This document shows, one piece after another, positions 43,777 through 51,898 of a stretch of 64,000 nucleotides of DNA. The stretch's first letter is position 1. Every line of letters begins with the position of its first letter. Under the pieces are notes generated by a model, which was given only the letters and a program-made list of their open reading frames with translations, was not told where the DNA came from and searched no databases. The position numbers were made by a program, and so were the translations under genes. Origin of the DNA: Bacillus_CJ salitolerans (GTDB lineage: Bacteria > Bacillota > Bacilli > Bacillales > SA4); contig NZ_JBHUEM010000004.1 of assembly GCF_042680805.1 (NCBI RefSeq), positions 1-64,000 of the forward strand. Direction: 5' to 3'.

Positions 43777-44850
43777 ATGTCTAAATTACCAAAAGCAAAA
43801 ATAGTAACTTCAACCATGATTGCATCTTCTGTGCTGCTTTCTGGTTGTGGATTATTCGGGGGAGATCAAGCGATGCAAGAAATCGATCCTCCTCAAGATG
43901 TAACGTATGTAGAAGATGGGACAACGGTAACTGAAGAAAATTCAAATGTTCAGAATAATGATGAGGCGACGACAGAAACGGTTACAAGAGAAATTTACTT
44001 AATTGACTCCGATGGATATGTTGTTCCTCAAACCTTCGATTTACCTAAATCAGAGGGTGCAGCAAAGCAGGTACTTGAATACTTAGTAGATGGCGGGCCG
44101 ATCAGTAACATGTTACCTGACGGATTTAGAGCGGTGCTTCCAGCAGATACACAGGTTCAAACAAATTTATTGGAAGATGGTACAATTGTCGCTGATTTTT
44201 CACAGGAATTCACAAACTATAAAGCTGAAGATGAAATGAGAATCCTACAAGCCATTACGTGGACACTCACACAATTTGATTCAGTGAAAAATGTTAAAAT
44301 CAGAATTAATGGTCATGATCAAACCGTTATGCCTGTGAATAATACTCCAATCAATAATGAAGGTTTAAGTCGTGAGGATGGAATTAACCTTGATAACTCT
44401 GGGGTTGTTGATATGTTAGATAGTGAATTGGTAACCCTCTATTTCCTTTCGCAACAAGGAGATAATGTCTATTATGTGCCGGTTACGAGAAGAGTTGAAG
44501 AGATGGGGCAAGATAAGATTGTAACGGCAGTTAACGAGCTGATTGAAGGTCCAGGATTAATTTCTGGTTTGCTATCCGAGTTTAATCCAGAGGCAAAGTT
44601 AATTTCTGAACCTACCTATGAAGATGGTGTTGTTACATTAAACTTTAACGAATCAATCCTTGGAAATCTTGAAGGAACAGCTATCTCTAAGCATGTTCTC
44701 AATTCTATTGTATTTTCGTTAACCGACCAGCCTGGTGTTGAGAGTGTGGCAATCCAAGTTAATGGAAATAGTGAGCTCTTAACGGATTCAGGCGAATCTT
44801 TACTTGAACCAGTTTCAAGACCTTCTAGTGTTAACACAGGAGAGTTTTAA
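43777..44850 (+). CDS. gerM: Spore germination lipoprotein GerM
   Basis: GerM is a mother-cell lipoprotein needed for the sporulation septum/engulfment complex and for normal germination. The 357 residues start with a lipoprotein signal ending in LLSGC (lipidated Cys24), then an acidic linker and two GerMN domains (about 80-190 and 220-340), each with the L-x-D-G-T/V and N-F pattern (LLEDGTIVADFS, TYEDGVVTLNFN). GGGAGG precedes the ATG. A sigma-E promoter is expected from B. subtilis, but I find only a weak match (AAATATT near 43717). Confidence 0.93.
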   Translation: MSKLPKAKIVTSTMIASSVLLSGCGLFGGDQAMQEIDPPQDVTYVEDGTTVTEENSNVQNNDEATTETVTREIYLIDSDGYVVPQTFDLPKSEGAAKQVLEYLVDGGPISNMLPDGFRAVLPADTQVQTNLLEDGTIVADFSQEFTNYKAEDEMRILQAITWTLTQFDSVKNVKIRINGHDQTVMPVNNTPINNEGLSREDGINLDNSGVVDMLDSELVTLYFLSQQGDNVYYVPVTRRVEEMGQDKIVTAVNELIEGPGLISGLLSEFNPEAKLISEPTYEDGVVTLNFNESILGNLEGTAISKHVLNSIVFSLTDQPGVESVAIQVNGNSELLTDSGESLLEPVSRPSSVNTGEF

Positions 44851-44897
44851 GATTTGCTAACTGTTGGCTATTAAGGAAAAAATAACATATACTTATA

Positions 44898-44930
44898 AAA
44901 GAGGTAGGCAAATTGCTACCTCTTTTTATT
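44898..44930 (+). terminator. Intrinsic terminator after gerM
   Basis: AGAGGTAG and CTACCTCT pair around GCAAATTG and are followed by TTTTTATT. Confidence 0.85.
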
Positions 44931-45002
44931 CGATTTTTGTACGTTTATTTGTCAGATGATGGCTATACTATGGAAGCGAATCCATGTTAAGGAGGGTTTT
45001 AC

Positions 45003-45752
45003 GTGAGAGTTGATGGAAGAGAACGACACCAATTAAGAGAAGTACATATAGAAAAGGACTACATAAAACACCCAGAAGGATCTGTATTAATCACAGTAGG
45101 AGAAACAAAGGTTATTTGTACTGCTAGTATTGAAGACAAGGTACCTCCTTTTATGAGGAATGGGGGGAAAGGATGGATTACGGCTGAATATTCAATGTTA
45201 CCAAGAGCAACTGAAACAAGAAATATAAGGGAATCTAGTAAAGGAAAAGTTACTGGACGTACAATGGAAATTCAACGTCTCATTGGACGAGCTTTAAGGT
45301 CTATCGTAGATTTAGAGAAGCTAGGTGAACGTACGATTTGGATTGATTGTGATGTTATTCAAGCGGATGGAGGTACTCGAACGGCTTCTATTACAGGTGC
45401 TTACGTTGCGTTAGTACTAGCATTATCGAAATTATGGGAGAAGAAGGTTCTGACAAGCTTACCAGTTTATGATTTCTTAGCTGCAACCTCGGTTGGTATT
45501 GACGAAGAACTTGGACCTATTTTAGATTTGAACTATATAGAGGATTCGAAGGCTAACGTAGATATGAATATTATCATGACTGGAAAAGGAGAATTTGTTG
45601 AATTGCAAGGTACTGGTGAAGAAGCGACATTCTCAAGAAAACAATTGAATGAACTGCTCGATCTTGGAGAGAAAGGCATACAAGAGTTAATCACCCTCCA
45701 ACAGGAAACCCTTGGTGAACAAATTGCATCTATAATCCTGAATAACAAGTAA
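45003..45752 (+). CDS. rph: Ribonuclease PH
   Basis: RNase PH trims the 3' ends of tRNA precursors with phosphate. The 249 residues match along their length: RVDGRERHQLREVHIEKDYI, GGKGWITAEYSMLPRAT, GRTMEIQRLIGRALRSIVD, IDCDVIQADGGTRTASITGA and DLNYIEDSKANVDMN. The start is GTG at 45003 behind AAGGAGGG. It is followed by the dITPase gene after 13 bases and then a phosphoesterase, in the same order as in B. subtilis. Confidence 0.96.
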   Translation: MRVDGRERHQLREVHIEKDYIKHPEGSVLITVGETKVICTASIEDKVPPFMRNGGKGWITAEYSMLPRATETRNIRESSKGKVTGRTMEIQRLIGRALRSIVDLEKLGERTIWIDCDVIQADGGTRTASITGAYVALVLALSKLWEKKVLTSLPVYDFLAATSVGIDEELGPILDLNYIEDSKANVDMNIIMTGKGEFVELQGTGEEATFSRKQLNELLDLGEKGIQELITLQQETLGEQIASIILNNK

Positions 45753-45765
45753 AGGATGAACTTTT

Positions 45766-46368
45766 TTGAAAAAAGTAATTGTGGCAACAAAAAACCGTGG
45801 CAAGGTACAGGATTTCAAACAGTTGTTTCAGAGGAAGGGTTATGAAGTAATTTCATTATTAGAAATTCCGAGTAGTCCAGATATTGATGAGACAGGAACA
45901 ACATTTGTTCAAAATGCAATTCTGAAAGCGGAAGGAATATCTGACATCCTCCAAACAATGGTTATAGCAGATGATTCTGGCCTTTCAATAGATGCTTTAG
46001 GGGGAAAGCCAGGAATTTTTTCAGCTAGATATGCTGGTGACCATAAAAATGATGAAGATAACTTAAACAAAGTGCTTAAGGAGCTTCATGGAGTAAAGGA
46101 AGAAGATAGAACTGCCCGTTTTCATTGTGCCCTTGCCTTAGCTGTTCCTGGTCGAGATACCATTACGGTGGAAGGAACTTGTGAAGGATTTATTACAGAA
46201 GAGCCGATTGGAGATAACGGGTTCGGCTATGATCCAATCTTTTTCGTTAGGGAAAAAAACAAAACAATGGCTCAGCTAACAAAAGAAGAAAAAAATGAAA
46301 TTAGTCATCGTGCAAATGCCTTAAGGAAGTTAGAAGAAACAATGAAGAACATAAGGTTAGGATATTAA
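45766..46368 (+). CDS. rdgB: XTP/dITP diphosphatase (RdgB/YsnA)
   Basis: This Ham1-type pyrophosphatase removes non-canonical purine triphosphates from the nucleotide pool. The 200 residues show VATKNRGKVQDFKQLF, VIADDSGLSIDALGGKPGIF, SARYAG and EPIGDNGFGYDPIFF, all family signatures. The start is TTG at 45766, a few bases behind AAAGGATG. It is the middle gene of rph-rdgB-ysnB. Confidence 0.94.
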   Translation: MKKVIVATKNRGKVQDFKQLFQRKGYEVISLLEIPSSPDIDETGTTFVQNAILKAEGISDILQTMVIADDSGLSIDALGGKPGIFSARYAGDHKNDEDNLNKVLKELHGVKEEDRTARFHCALALAVPGRDTITVEGTCEGFITEEPIGDNGFGYDPIFFVREKNKTMAQLTKEEKNEISHRANALRKLEETMKNIRLGY

Positions 46369-46370
46369 AT

Positions 46371-46877
46371 ATGAAAGTTTTACTAATTAGTGATTCACAT
46401 GGATTAGAGAACGAACTAAGGCAAGTTGCAGAGGCGTACACGGGTAAGGTTGATCTAATGATTCATTGTGGAGACTCTGAACTACCTGCTGTCCATGAGG
46501 TTTTAGAGAATTTTCTAGTTGTAAAAGGTAACTGTGATTTAGAGAACTTTCCCGAGGATCTTTTAGAGGAAGCTGGAGAGTTTAAGCTTTATGCAACACA
46601 TGGGCATTTATATAATGTGAAAATGTCACTTGCAAATATTAGCTATCGTGCTGATGAGGTAGGGGCTAATATTGTATGTTTTGGACACTCTCATCTTGCT
46701 GGATCAGAATTGATTGACGGAATATTGATGATTAACCCTGGCAGTTTTCGATTACCAAGAGGCAGAAAGGAACGAACCTACTGCATACTTGAGCTAATTA
46801 ATCGAAATGTGTCGGTAATTTTCTACGATCATGAGCATGAAAAAATAGAACAATTATGCTATACTTATACTCTGTAG
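46371..46877 (+). CDS. ysnB: Metallophosphoesterase YsnB (YfcE family)
   Basis: The 168 residues carry the calcineurin-like motifs LLISDSHG, MIHCGDSE, VKGNCD, YATHGH and CFGHSH, which bind two metal ions. The family hydrolyses phosphodiesters; the natural substrate is unknown. It starts 2 bases after the rdgB stop codon, so the three genes form one unit. The last residues, YTYTL, lie about 40 bases before the tRNA promoter. Confidence 0.92.
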   Translation: MKVLLISDSHGLENELRQVAEAYTGKVDLMIHCGDSELPAVHEVLENFLVVKGNCDLENFPEDLLEEAGEFKLYATHGHLYNVKMSLANISYRADEVGANIVCFGHSHLAGSELIDGILMINPGSFRLPRGRKERTYCILELINRNVSVIFYDHEHEKIEQLCYTYTL

Positions 46878-46918
46878 AGGGGATTCTGTTCTCCTCTGCA
46901 AAAAAATATCAAAAGTTG

Positions 46919-46947
46919 TTGACTTTTGATTTTAATCTTGTTAAGAT
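46919..46947 (+). promoter_or_regulatory. Promoter of the tRNA genes
   Basis: TTGACT (46919-46924) and TAAGAT (46942-46947) are spaced by 17 bases. It lies about 45 bases ahead of the tRNA-Gly gene and should serve both tRNAs. Confidence 0.7.
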
Positions 46948-46993
46948 AATATCTGTCGCTGATAATTGATTTCTTAAATATCAGAGTGAAAAT

Positions 46994-47067
46994 GCGGGTG
47001 TAGTTTAATGGTAAAACCTCAGCCTTCCAAGCTGATGTCGTGAGTTCGATTCTCATCACCCGCTCCA
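46994..47067 (+). tRNA. tRNA-Gly (TCC)
   Basis: The acceptor arms GCGGGTG and CACCCGC pair fully. The anticodon arm CAGCC-TTCCAA-GCTG has anticodon TCC, and the T arm contains GTTCGATTC. Discriminator T and an encoded CCA complete the 74-base gene. Confidence 0.96.
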
Positions 47068-47086
47068 AAAAGTTTTATAGTAATTT

Positions 47087-47160
<74 letters not shown>

Positions 47161-47291
47161 CTAACTAAATCGGGTGCAATGCCCGTCAAATCAACCTTCT
47201 ATATCGTTTAGTGAAACGGTCAGTATAACGGTCATGTAAGTAATTACACCGTATATCGACTTACACACTTTCGATATAGGAGGTTTTTTGT

Positions 47292-47459
47292 ATGACCAAA
47301 AGAAAAGGAATATTTGAAGTAAATGTAGATGTGAGAAAGATTTTAGAAGGGAGTTCTACTACCTCTAAAGAAGCACCAAAGGCTATTAAGCAAACGAATG
47401 TATTAAGTAGGTCTATATTAATTTCAGATGCTCTTGATGTCATTACAAGGCAAATATAG
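47292..47459 (+). CDS. 55-residue basic hypothetical protein
   Basis: The frame MTKRKGIFEVNVDVRKILEG continues to a TAG at 47457. AGGAGG (about 47278-47283) lies 8-9 bases before the ATG. The product has a basic, possibly DNA-binding start and a mixed helical C terminus (LSRSILISDALDVITRQI); I recognise no family. The binding site sits in the 3' arm of an inverted repeat (AACCTTCTATATCG and CGATATAGGAGGTT), so translation could be masked when the RNA folds. It is the first gene inside the tRNA-Arg element. Translation is likely but unproven. Confidence 0.5.
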   Translation: MTKRKGIFEVNVDVRKILEGSSTTSKEAPKAIKQTNVLSRSILISDALDVITRQI

Positions 47460-47550
47460 CTACAAAATATTTGAATTTGGAGAATCATTTGTAATAGCAA
47501 AGAGATTTGAAGCAAACCAAATAAAATAACAGGTTAACTAAGAGGATATT

Positions 47551-48040
47551 ATGATTAAGAAAACAGGAAATGAGTATAGTGATTTATTAGAACAAGAATT
47601 GTTAGAAGCAGGTGTGCCAATGCTGAATGGATTAGACGGTAAACCTATGAATCCGACTAATGTGTTAGTAAACCATTCAATTTCGGCTAAACCATTTATT
47701 AACATATTATTAAACTATGCTCAAAGGAAATAGAGTGGTGGAATGGAGAACAGCCTGGACTTCACCATTTATTTGGAAATGTTTTAAACCCTTTCCTCAT
47801 TGCTCATATAGAAGCGGAAGAGAACATTGACCTTATACAAAGGTATTTGATATCTTAGAAAGAATGGCGAAGAGTACAGATGATGACATAGACAATGTCT
47901 TAGTAGTTACTATACTTGCACGAATAGGTGATGATTCAGAGGTTTTAAAGAAATCAATTAAATACATGGGTGCTATTACAAAGGACAAATCTTATGAATT
48001 TGAAAAGAATTTAGGAAGGACATTAAAACCATTTAAATAA
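47551..48040 (+). pseudogene. Broken hypothetical gene with two frameshifts
   Basis: Reading begins MIKKTGNEYSDLLEQELLEA and stops after 60 codons at 47733. The protein-like reading then continues in another frame (EWWNGEQPGLHHLFGNVLNP, then LIAHIEAEENIDLIQ) and, after a second shift near 47842, as VFDILERMAKSTDDDIDNVL, then YMGAITKDKSYEFEKNLGRT to a TAA at 48038. Joined, this would be an acidic protein of about 160 residues, the same size and character as the intact gene behind it. The family is unknown to me. Sequencing errors in two places are an alternative. Confidence 0.65.
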
Positions 48041-48056
48041 ATTAGAAGGTGCATAA

Positions 48057-48563
48057 ATGGATGTTAAGACGATTGCAGAGGTATATAGACTAGGACTACT
48101 AATAAAGTTCTTTAACGTGGAAGAAGTTATCCAATGGATTGACAATATCATTGAGGAAAGGGATGTTAATGATATTCCTTCTGTCTTTTATGATATATCA
48201 TTAGTAAAAGACAAAAAAAGAATGGTTGATTTGTTAGGGGAAATTGATGGAACGGTTGAAAAGAATAAGCCAACTAATATATTACTTAGCTTAATCTATG
48301 ACAGTTGGGAAATAAAAAATGAAGATGAAACAATCAGTATGATGAATGATTTAGCTTATATCTCTTATGATTACATAGATAGCTTATTGTTCGGAACAAT
48401 TGTGGCACTTGTAGACCAATATGAAGAAGCCAAAAATGGATATGGTAATCCTTCTTGTTCTGTGGAAACCATTTTAGGTTATGTATCGGAAGCTAAAGAT
48501 TCAATAAAGGAATTTCTAGTTGATTATAGGCAATATATGAAGTTATGGAAGGATAAAGGGTAG
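48057..48563 (+). CDS. Acidic hypothetical protein of the tRNA-Arg element
   Basis: The 168-residue product (MDVKTIAEVYRLGLLIKFFN at the start, YRQYMKLWKDKG at the end) is acidic, all-helical by appearance, and has no signal peptide or membrane helix. AGAAGGTG lies 6-7 bases before the ATG. It follows the broken gene by 16 bases. I recognise no motif. Pairs of small acidic cytosolic proteins without enzymes are common as immunity genes of polymorphic toxins, but nothing here proves that. It is the only intact long gene of the integrated element. Confidence 0.6.
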   Translation: MDVKTIAEVYRLGLLIKFFNVEEVIQWIDNIIEERDVNDIPSVFYDISLVKDKKRMVDLLGEIDGTVEKNKPTNILLSLIYDSWEIKNEDETISMMNDLAYISYDYIDSLLFGTIVALVDQYEEAKNGYGNPSCSVETILGYVSEAKDSIKEFLVDYRQYMKLWKDKG

Positions 48564-48755
48564 TGTAGGAGACCACTTGAATGTATTGGGAGGTGGTCTT
48601 TTATAATATCGACATTTGTTTGTTAGTTCATTTTAAATTACATATCCTAATTGATAATGAAACATACTTCTTTTATAATGGGGATAAGCGATAACGGTCT
48701 AAGTTCGACAAATGACCGTTATACATGAACGTGAACGAATAGCGATATATAAGGC

Positions 48756-48821
<66 letters not shown>

Positions 48822-48849
48822 TCATTTAATGTTTTGGATAAGTGAAAGC

Positions 48850-48896
48850 ACTCATAAACGTTGTTAAATCAACGTTTTTGGGTGTTTTTCTTTTGT
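48850..48896 (+). terminator. Intrinsic terminator behind the tRNA-Arg fragment
   Basis: CACTCATAAACGTTG pairs with CAACGTTTTTGGGTG around TTAAAT and is followed by TTTTTCTTTT. It was probably the terminator of the tRNA genes before the element inserted. Confidence 0.78.
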
Positions 48897-49518
48897 GTAG
48901 GAATATTAAAGAATTTGATAGGAAAAGATCTAAAATTTATTTATTAGACAAGTTATATCACCATCTTCTCAACCTTTTCAATAATGCTTTTCTCATCTCG
49001 AACTGAAACATGGTTGATAGGAACCTCCTATATATAACAAGACGCTTGTGAATGACGTATTCTGGTGGGCTATATTCAGAAGTAGTTACACGATTAACAG
49101 GCACAGCATCTCAGGATTTATCTGTAATGTATGATACAACTTATTATTATATAGTAGTCGCTTCAAATGTTTAGTGATAGTTTGAATCGTAATAAAGCCT
49201 CTGTGACCCTGCATAATTCTTGCCGATTCAAGATAGCAAAATTGATGTTGACTCATTTTATAAAATCAACTCAGATGGGACAGTTTACTCTTGAGGGACA
49301 AAAGCTACAGACAATTAGGGTTAAGAGATCCGACTAAACGTACCTATCTAACAAGCAATTTATCTCTCTTCCTAATCGATGACCTAGTAGTAGGATAGAA
49401 CTTTTTAGTTGCTCTTGAGCAGAGTTTACGGTTGGGGAGCTAATGCTTCAAGGTAGGATTATTTCTAGTCCAACCCTAATTCACACTAGTACTATAGTTG
49501 ATGCAGACTAATAATAAT
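48897..49518. other. Eroded DNA with protein-coding remnants
   Basis: No intact gene is present. At 49061-49174 one frame reads SGGLYSEVVTRLTGTASQDL then SVMYDTTYYYIVVASNV and stops; the TTYYYIVVASN part has the shape of a fibronectin type III strand. Around 48957-49015 the reverse strand reads INHVSVRDEKSIIEKVEKMV. Both look like fragments of genes lost by decay. The remainder is featureless. Confidence 0.4.
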
Positions 49519-49553
49519 TAGCCCTTCTCATTTGAGAGGGGTTCTTTTCTTTT
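49519..49553 (+). terminator. Intrinsic terminator in the accessory region
   Basis: CCCTTCTC pairs with GAGAGGGG around ATTT and is followed by TTCTTTTCTTTTTT. It no longer follows an intact gene. Confidence 0.75.
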
Positions 49554-49628
49554 TTCTCTTATGATGGAGAATTACAGAATTAAGTGGTTTATTCTGAACC
49601 TTTATACCGAGGCTGAATTAGAGATGAT

Positions 49629-49713
49629 ACATCGGGAATTATTAGGGAATTCCTAGGAATGTTTCACCTATACATCGGGAATTATTTGGAAATCACTAGG
49701 AACTTTACATATA
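49629..49713. repeat. Two imperfect direct repeats of about 40 bases upstream of the peptide gene
   Basis: ATACATCGGGAATTATTAGG (from about 49628) and ATACATCGGGAATTATTTGG (from about 49671) begin two copies that also share CTAGGAA and the following bases, with roughly 43-base spacing. They end about 55 bases before the start of the 44-codon gene. Confidence 0.7.
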
Positions 49714-49766
49714 TTGAAGGATTTAGAAGTTTTTAATCCGAATAACCGTTATAAGGGGGTGAGACT

Positions 49767-49901
49767 ATGAAAAAGTTTTTAATAGGAATGTTAGTAATTG
49801 GAGCTTTAGCTGTAACTGCTGTAACAGCAACTCCAGTTGCTGAAGAAGAAGCTACTGTTAAGGTTTTAGATCCAAGATTACCAGTAGTTAGACCAACATA
49901 A
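49767..49901 (+). CDS. 44-residue secreted peptide precursor
   Basis: AAGGGGG lies 8-10 bases before the ATG. The product has a short basic start (MKKF), a hydrophobic core (LIGMLVIGALAVTAVT), a likely signal-peptidase site around TAVTATPVA, and a 20-odd residue tail that begins acidic (AEEEATVKV) and ends LDPRLPVVRPT. This layout, signal peptide plus short C-terminal peptide, is that of Phr-like or other exported signalling peptides, yet no Rap or RNPP receptor gene lies beside it. A terminator follows at 49925-49962, so it forms its own unit just ahead of the methyltransferase/acyltransferase pair. The family is unknown to me. Confidence 0.55.
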   Translation: MKKFLIGMLVIGALAVTAVTATPVAEEEATVKVLDPRLPVVRPT

Positions 49902-49924
49902 TAAAGTATAGAAAAACCATCATT

Positions 49925-49962
49925 CAAGCTCGTTCTAATTAATTTGGAGCGAGCTTATTTAA
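49925..49962 (+). terminator. Intrinsic terminator after the peptide gene
   Basis: AAGCTCGTTC pairs with GAGCGAGCTT around TAATTAATTTG and is followed by ATTTAAT. The T run is weak, so some read-through into the next genes is possible. Confidence 0.65.
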
Positions 49963-50041
49963 TATAATCTAGCATCAACTAGCATTCTATCCAATATATA
50001 ACATGGTGAAATTCACTTACTGAAAATGAAGGAGAATATCA

Positions 50042-50824
50042 TTGGAAAATAATAATAAATCGTATTTTTACGCAGAAAAACAAGAAGAGTTAGACCGGCT
50101 TAAGCTCCAAGCAAGTGCTGTACAAGATATTGAATTAGGAATTTTAGAGAAGCATGGTTTGTCAACTCATCTTGATGTTCTTGATGTAGGTTGTGGTCCA
50201 GGGTTTACGACGAGTTTACTAGCAGATAGATGTCAGCCGACATCTCTTTTAGGAGTTGATAATAATCCTGAATTAATTTCTAAAGCTAAAGAATTGGCAA
50301 ACTCTAATAATCAATCTACTGTTTTTTCTATACAGGATGTTTACGAAATTAATTTATCTAAAAAATTTGATTTTGCTTATGCAAGGTTTTTGTTTCAGCA
50401 TTTAGAAAAACCAGTTAAAGCACTTAAGTCAATATCTAATGTCCTAAAGGAAAACGGTAGACTATGTATTCTTGACATTGATGAGGATTTTCTTCATCTA
50501 CATCCACCTTTACACTCCTTTATAGAAATTAAAGAAAAAGTGATTTTACAGCAAAAAAAGCGAGGTGGAGATCGTTTAATAGGAAAAAAACTTAGAAATC
50601 TCTTGATTGAGGCTGGTTTTGAAGAAATTAATGTTACCATCCTTCCTGTTACTTCAAACCAAATTGGTCTTGACGCCTTTTTTGATTTAACAACAAGCTT
50701 TAAGAAAGAATTACTAACAAATAAAGACGATGTTGACCAATTTAATGAATTAAAGAAGATTATGAAAAATGAGAATTATTTTGGTGTCGTTAGTGTATTT
50801 TTTGTTTCTGGAGTTAAAAGATAA
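50042..50824 (+). CDS. Class I SAM-dependent methyltransferase
   Basis: The 260 residues have the Rossmann methyltransferase core: motif I LDVGCGPGFTTSLLAD (about 48-63), acidic loop LLGVDNNPELISKAK, motif II around FSIQDVYEI, and FDFAYARFLFQHLEKPVKAL. The N-terminal part YFYAEKQEELDRLKLQASAV resembles small-molecule or polyketide methyltransferases. The start is TTG at 50042 behind AAGGAG (about 50030). It lies 24 bases upstream of the acyltransferase-cNBD gene and is surely co-transcribed with it. The substrate is unknown; small-molecule acceptors are more likely than nucleic acids. Confidence 0.88.
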   Translation: MENNNKSYFYAEKQEELDRLKLQASAVQDIELGILEKHGLSTHLDVLDVGCGPGFTTSLLADRCQPTSLLGVDNNPELISKAKELANSNNQSTVFSIQDVYEINLSKKFDFAYARFLFQHLEKPVKALKSISNVLKENGRLCILDIDEDFLHLHPPLHSFIEIKEKVILQQKKRGGDRLIGKKLRNLLIEAGFEEINVTILPVTSNQIGLDAFFDLTTSFKKELLTNKDDVDQFNELKKIMKNENYFGVVSVFFVSGVKR

Positions 50825-50848
50825 TATTTTGGAGGAGTAGTATTAAGA

Positions 50849-51898
50849 ATGATTACTCTACATAAAGCAGATTCTACAAACGAATTACAAGAGATATACC
50901 ATTTAAGATACATGGTATATGCTACAGAAATGAAAAAGAATATACATTCTAGTACAGAACAGCTTTTCGATCAATATGATGAGTGGGGAATTAATTATTA
51001 TGCATTAGATGGAACAAAGCTTGTTGGATGCATTCGGTTAAATGTAGGTTTTGCTCATCAGTTCGATAATGTATGGCATGAACGAATGGCTGTACCAGGA
51101 TTATTTGACAACAATCCTAAAATAGGATTAGTTAGTAAGCTATTGATTCACCCCGAATATAGAAGTACAAATGTAATGTTTTCACTGGTTAAATTAGGAT
51201 ACCAGACACTTTTAGATCTCGAAGTACAAATGAATTTTATTACGTGTGCACCATCTTTAATCAGGTTATATGAAAGACTTGGTTTTATTCGGTATCGTCA
51301 TCATTATATAGACAAGGAGCTAGGGTTTCTTGCACCATTACTATTATTTCCTAGAGATAGACAGTATTTAAAAGAGATTTCATCTCCACTATGGAGGATT
51401 GGGCGCAAAATAGAAAATAATTTGAATGACCATTCTGTTAAAAGAAATTTATTAAGTACTTTACCTGAATATTGTTCAAAAATAATATCAGCAGATTCAG
51501 TTTATGAAATTGTGAACAATTTAGTTGGATTTCAAAATATTTCAGTATTTGAATCATTTTCATATGATGAAATTCTGCTTATTTTAGAGGGTGCTGTTCT
51601 TATACATTCAAAGATAGGGGATCCTATCATTACAAAAGGTGAGTTTGATAACGAATTATTTATTCTGCTTGAGGGTGACCTTTTGGCAGAAAATAGCAAA
51701 ATTGATATTGGTGAACCATTAAGTGTAGATCCTTTTTTAAAAGGAAGTCATCATACTATTAATATAATCACTAAAATTGACAGCACCTTCCTTGTAGTAT
51801 CACGTAAAAATGTCATGGGACTAGTTGTGAGAAAAAGAGAACTCTATAACAAATTGATTGAAAATATAAGTGAATATTCATCACAAAAAATAGTATAA
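50849..51898 (+). CDS. LuxI/FeeM-like GNAT acyltransferase fused to a cyclic-nucleotide-binding-like domain
   Basis: Residues 1-165 look like the autoinducer-synthase/N-acyl amino acid synthase branch of the GNAT fold: YHLRYMVYATEMK, then DQYDEWGINYYAL, VGCIRLNVG and the acetyl-binding helix start LLIHPEYRSTNVMFSLVKLG, then APSLIRLYERLGFIRYRHHY. After a linker, residues about 225-345 resemble a CRP-type beta-roll (ISVFESFSYDEILLILEGAV, then GEFDNELFILLEGDLLA and IGEPLSVDPFLKG). The phosphate-binding arginine of true cAMP sites is missing, so another ligand or a structural role is likely. GGAGGAG lies 12 bases before the ATG. It follows the methyltransferase gene by 24 bases. Confidence 0.75.
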   Translation: MITLHKADSTNELQEIYHLRYMVYATEMKKNIHSSTEQLFDQYDEWGINYYALDGTKLVGCIRLNVGFAHQFDNVWHERMAVPGLFDNNPKIGLVSKLLIHPEYRSTNVMFSLVKLGYQTLLDLEVQMNFITCAPSLIRLYERLGFIRYRHHYIDKELGFLAPLLLFPRDRQYLKEISSPLWRIGRKIENNLNDHSVKRNLLSTLPEYCSKIISADSVYEIVNNLVGFQNISVFESFSYDEILLILEGAVLIHSKIGDPIITKGEFDNELFILLEGDLLAENSKIDIGEPLSVDPFLKGSHHTINIITKIDSTFLVVSRKNVMGLVVRKRELYNKLIENISEYSSQKIV

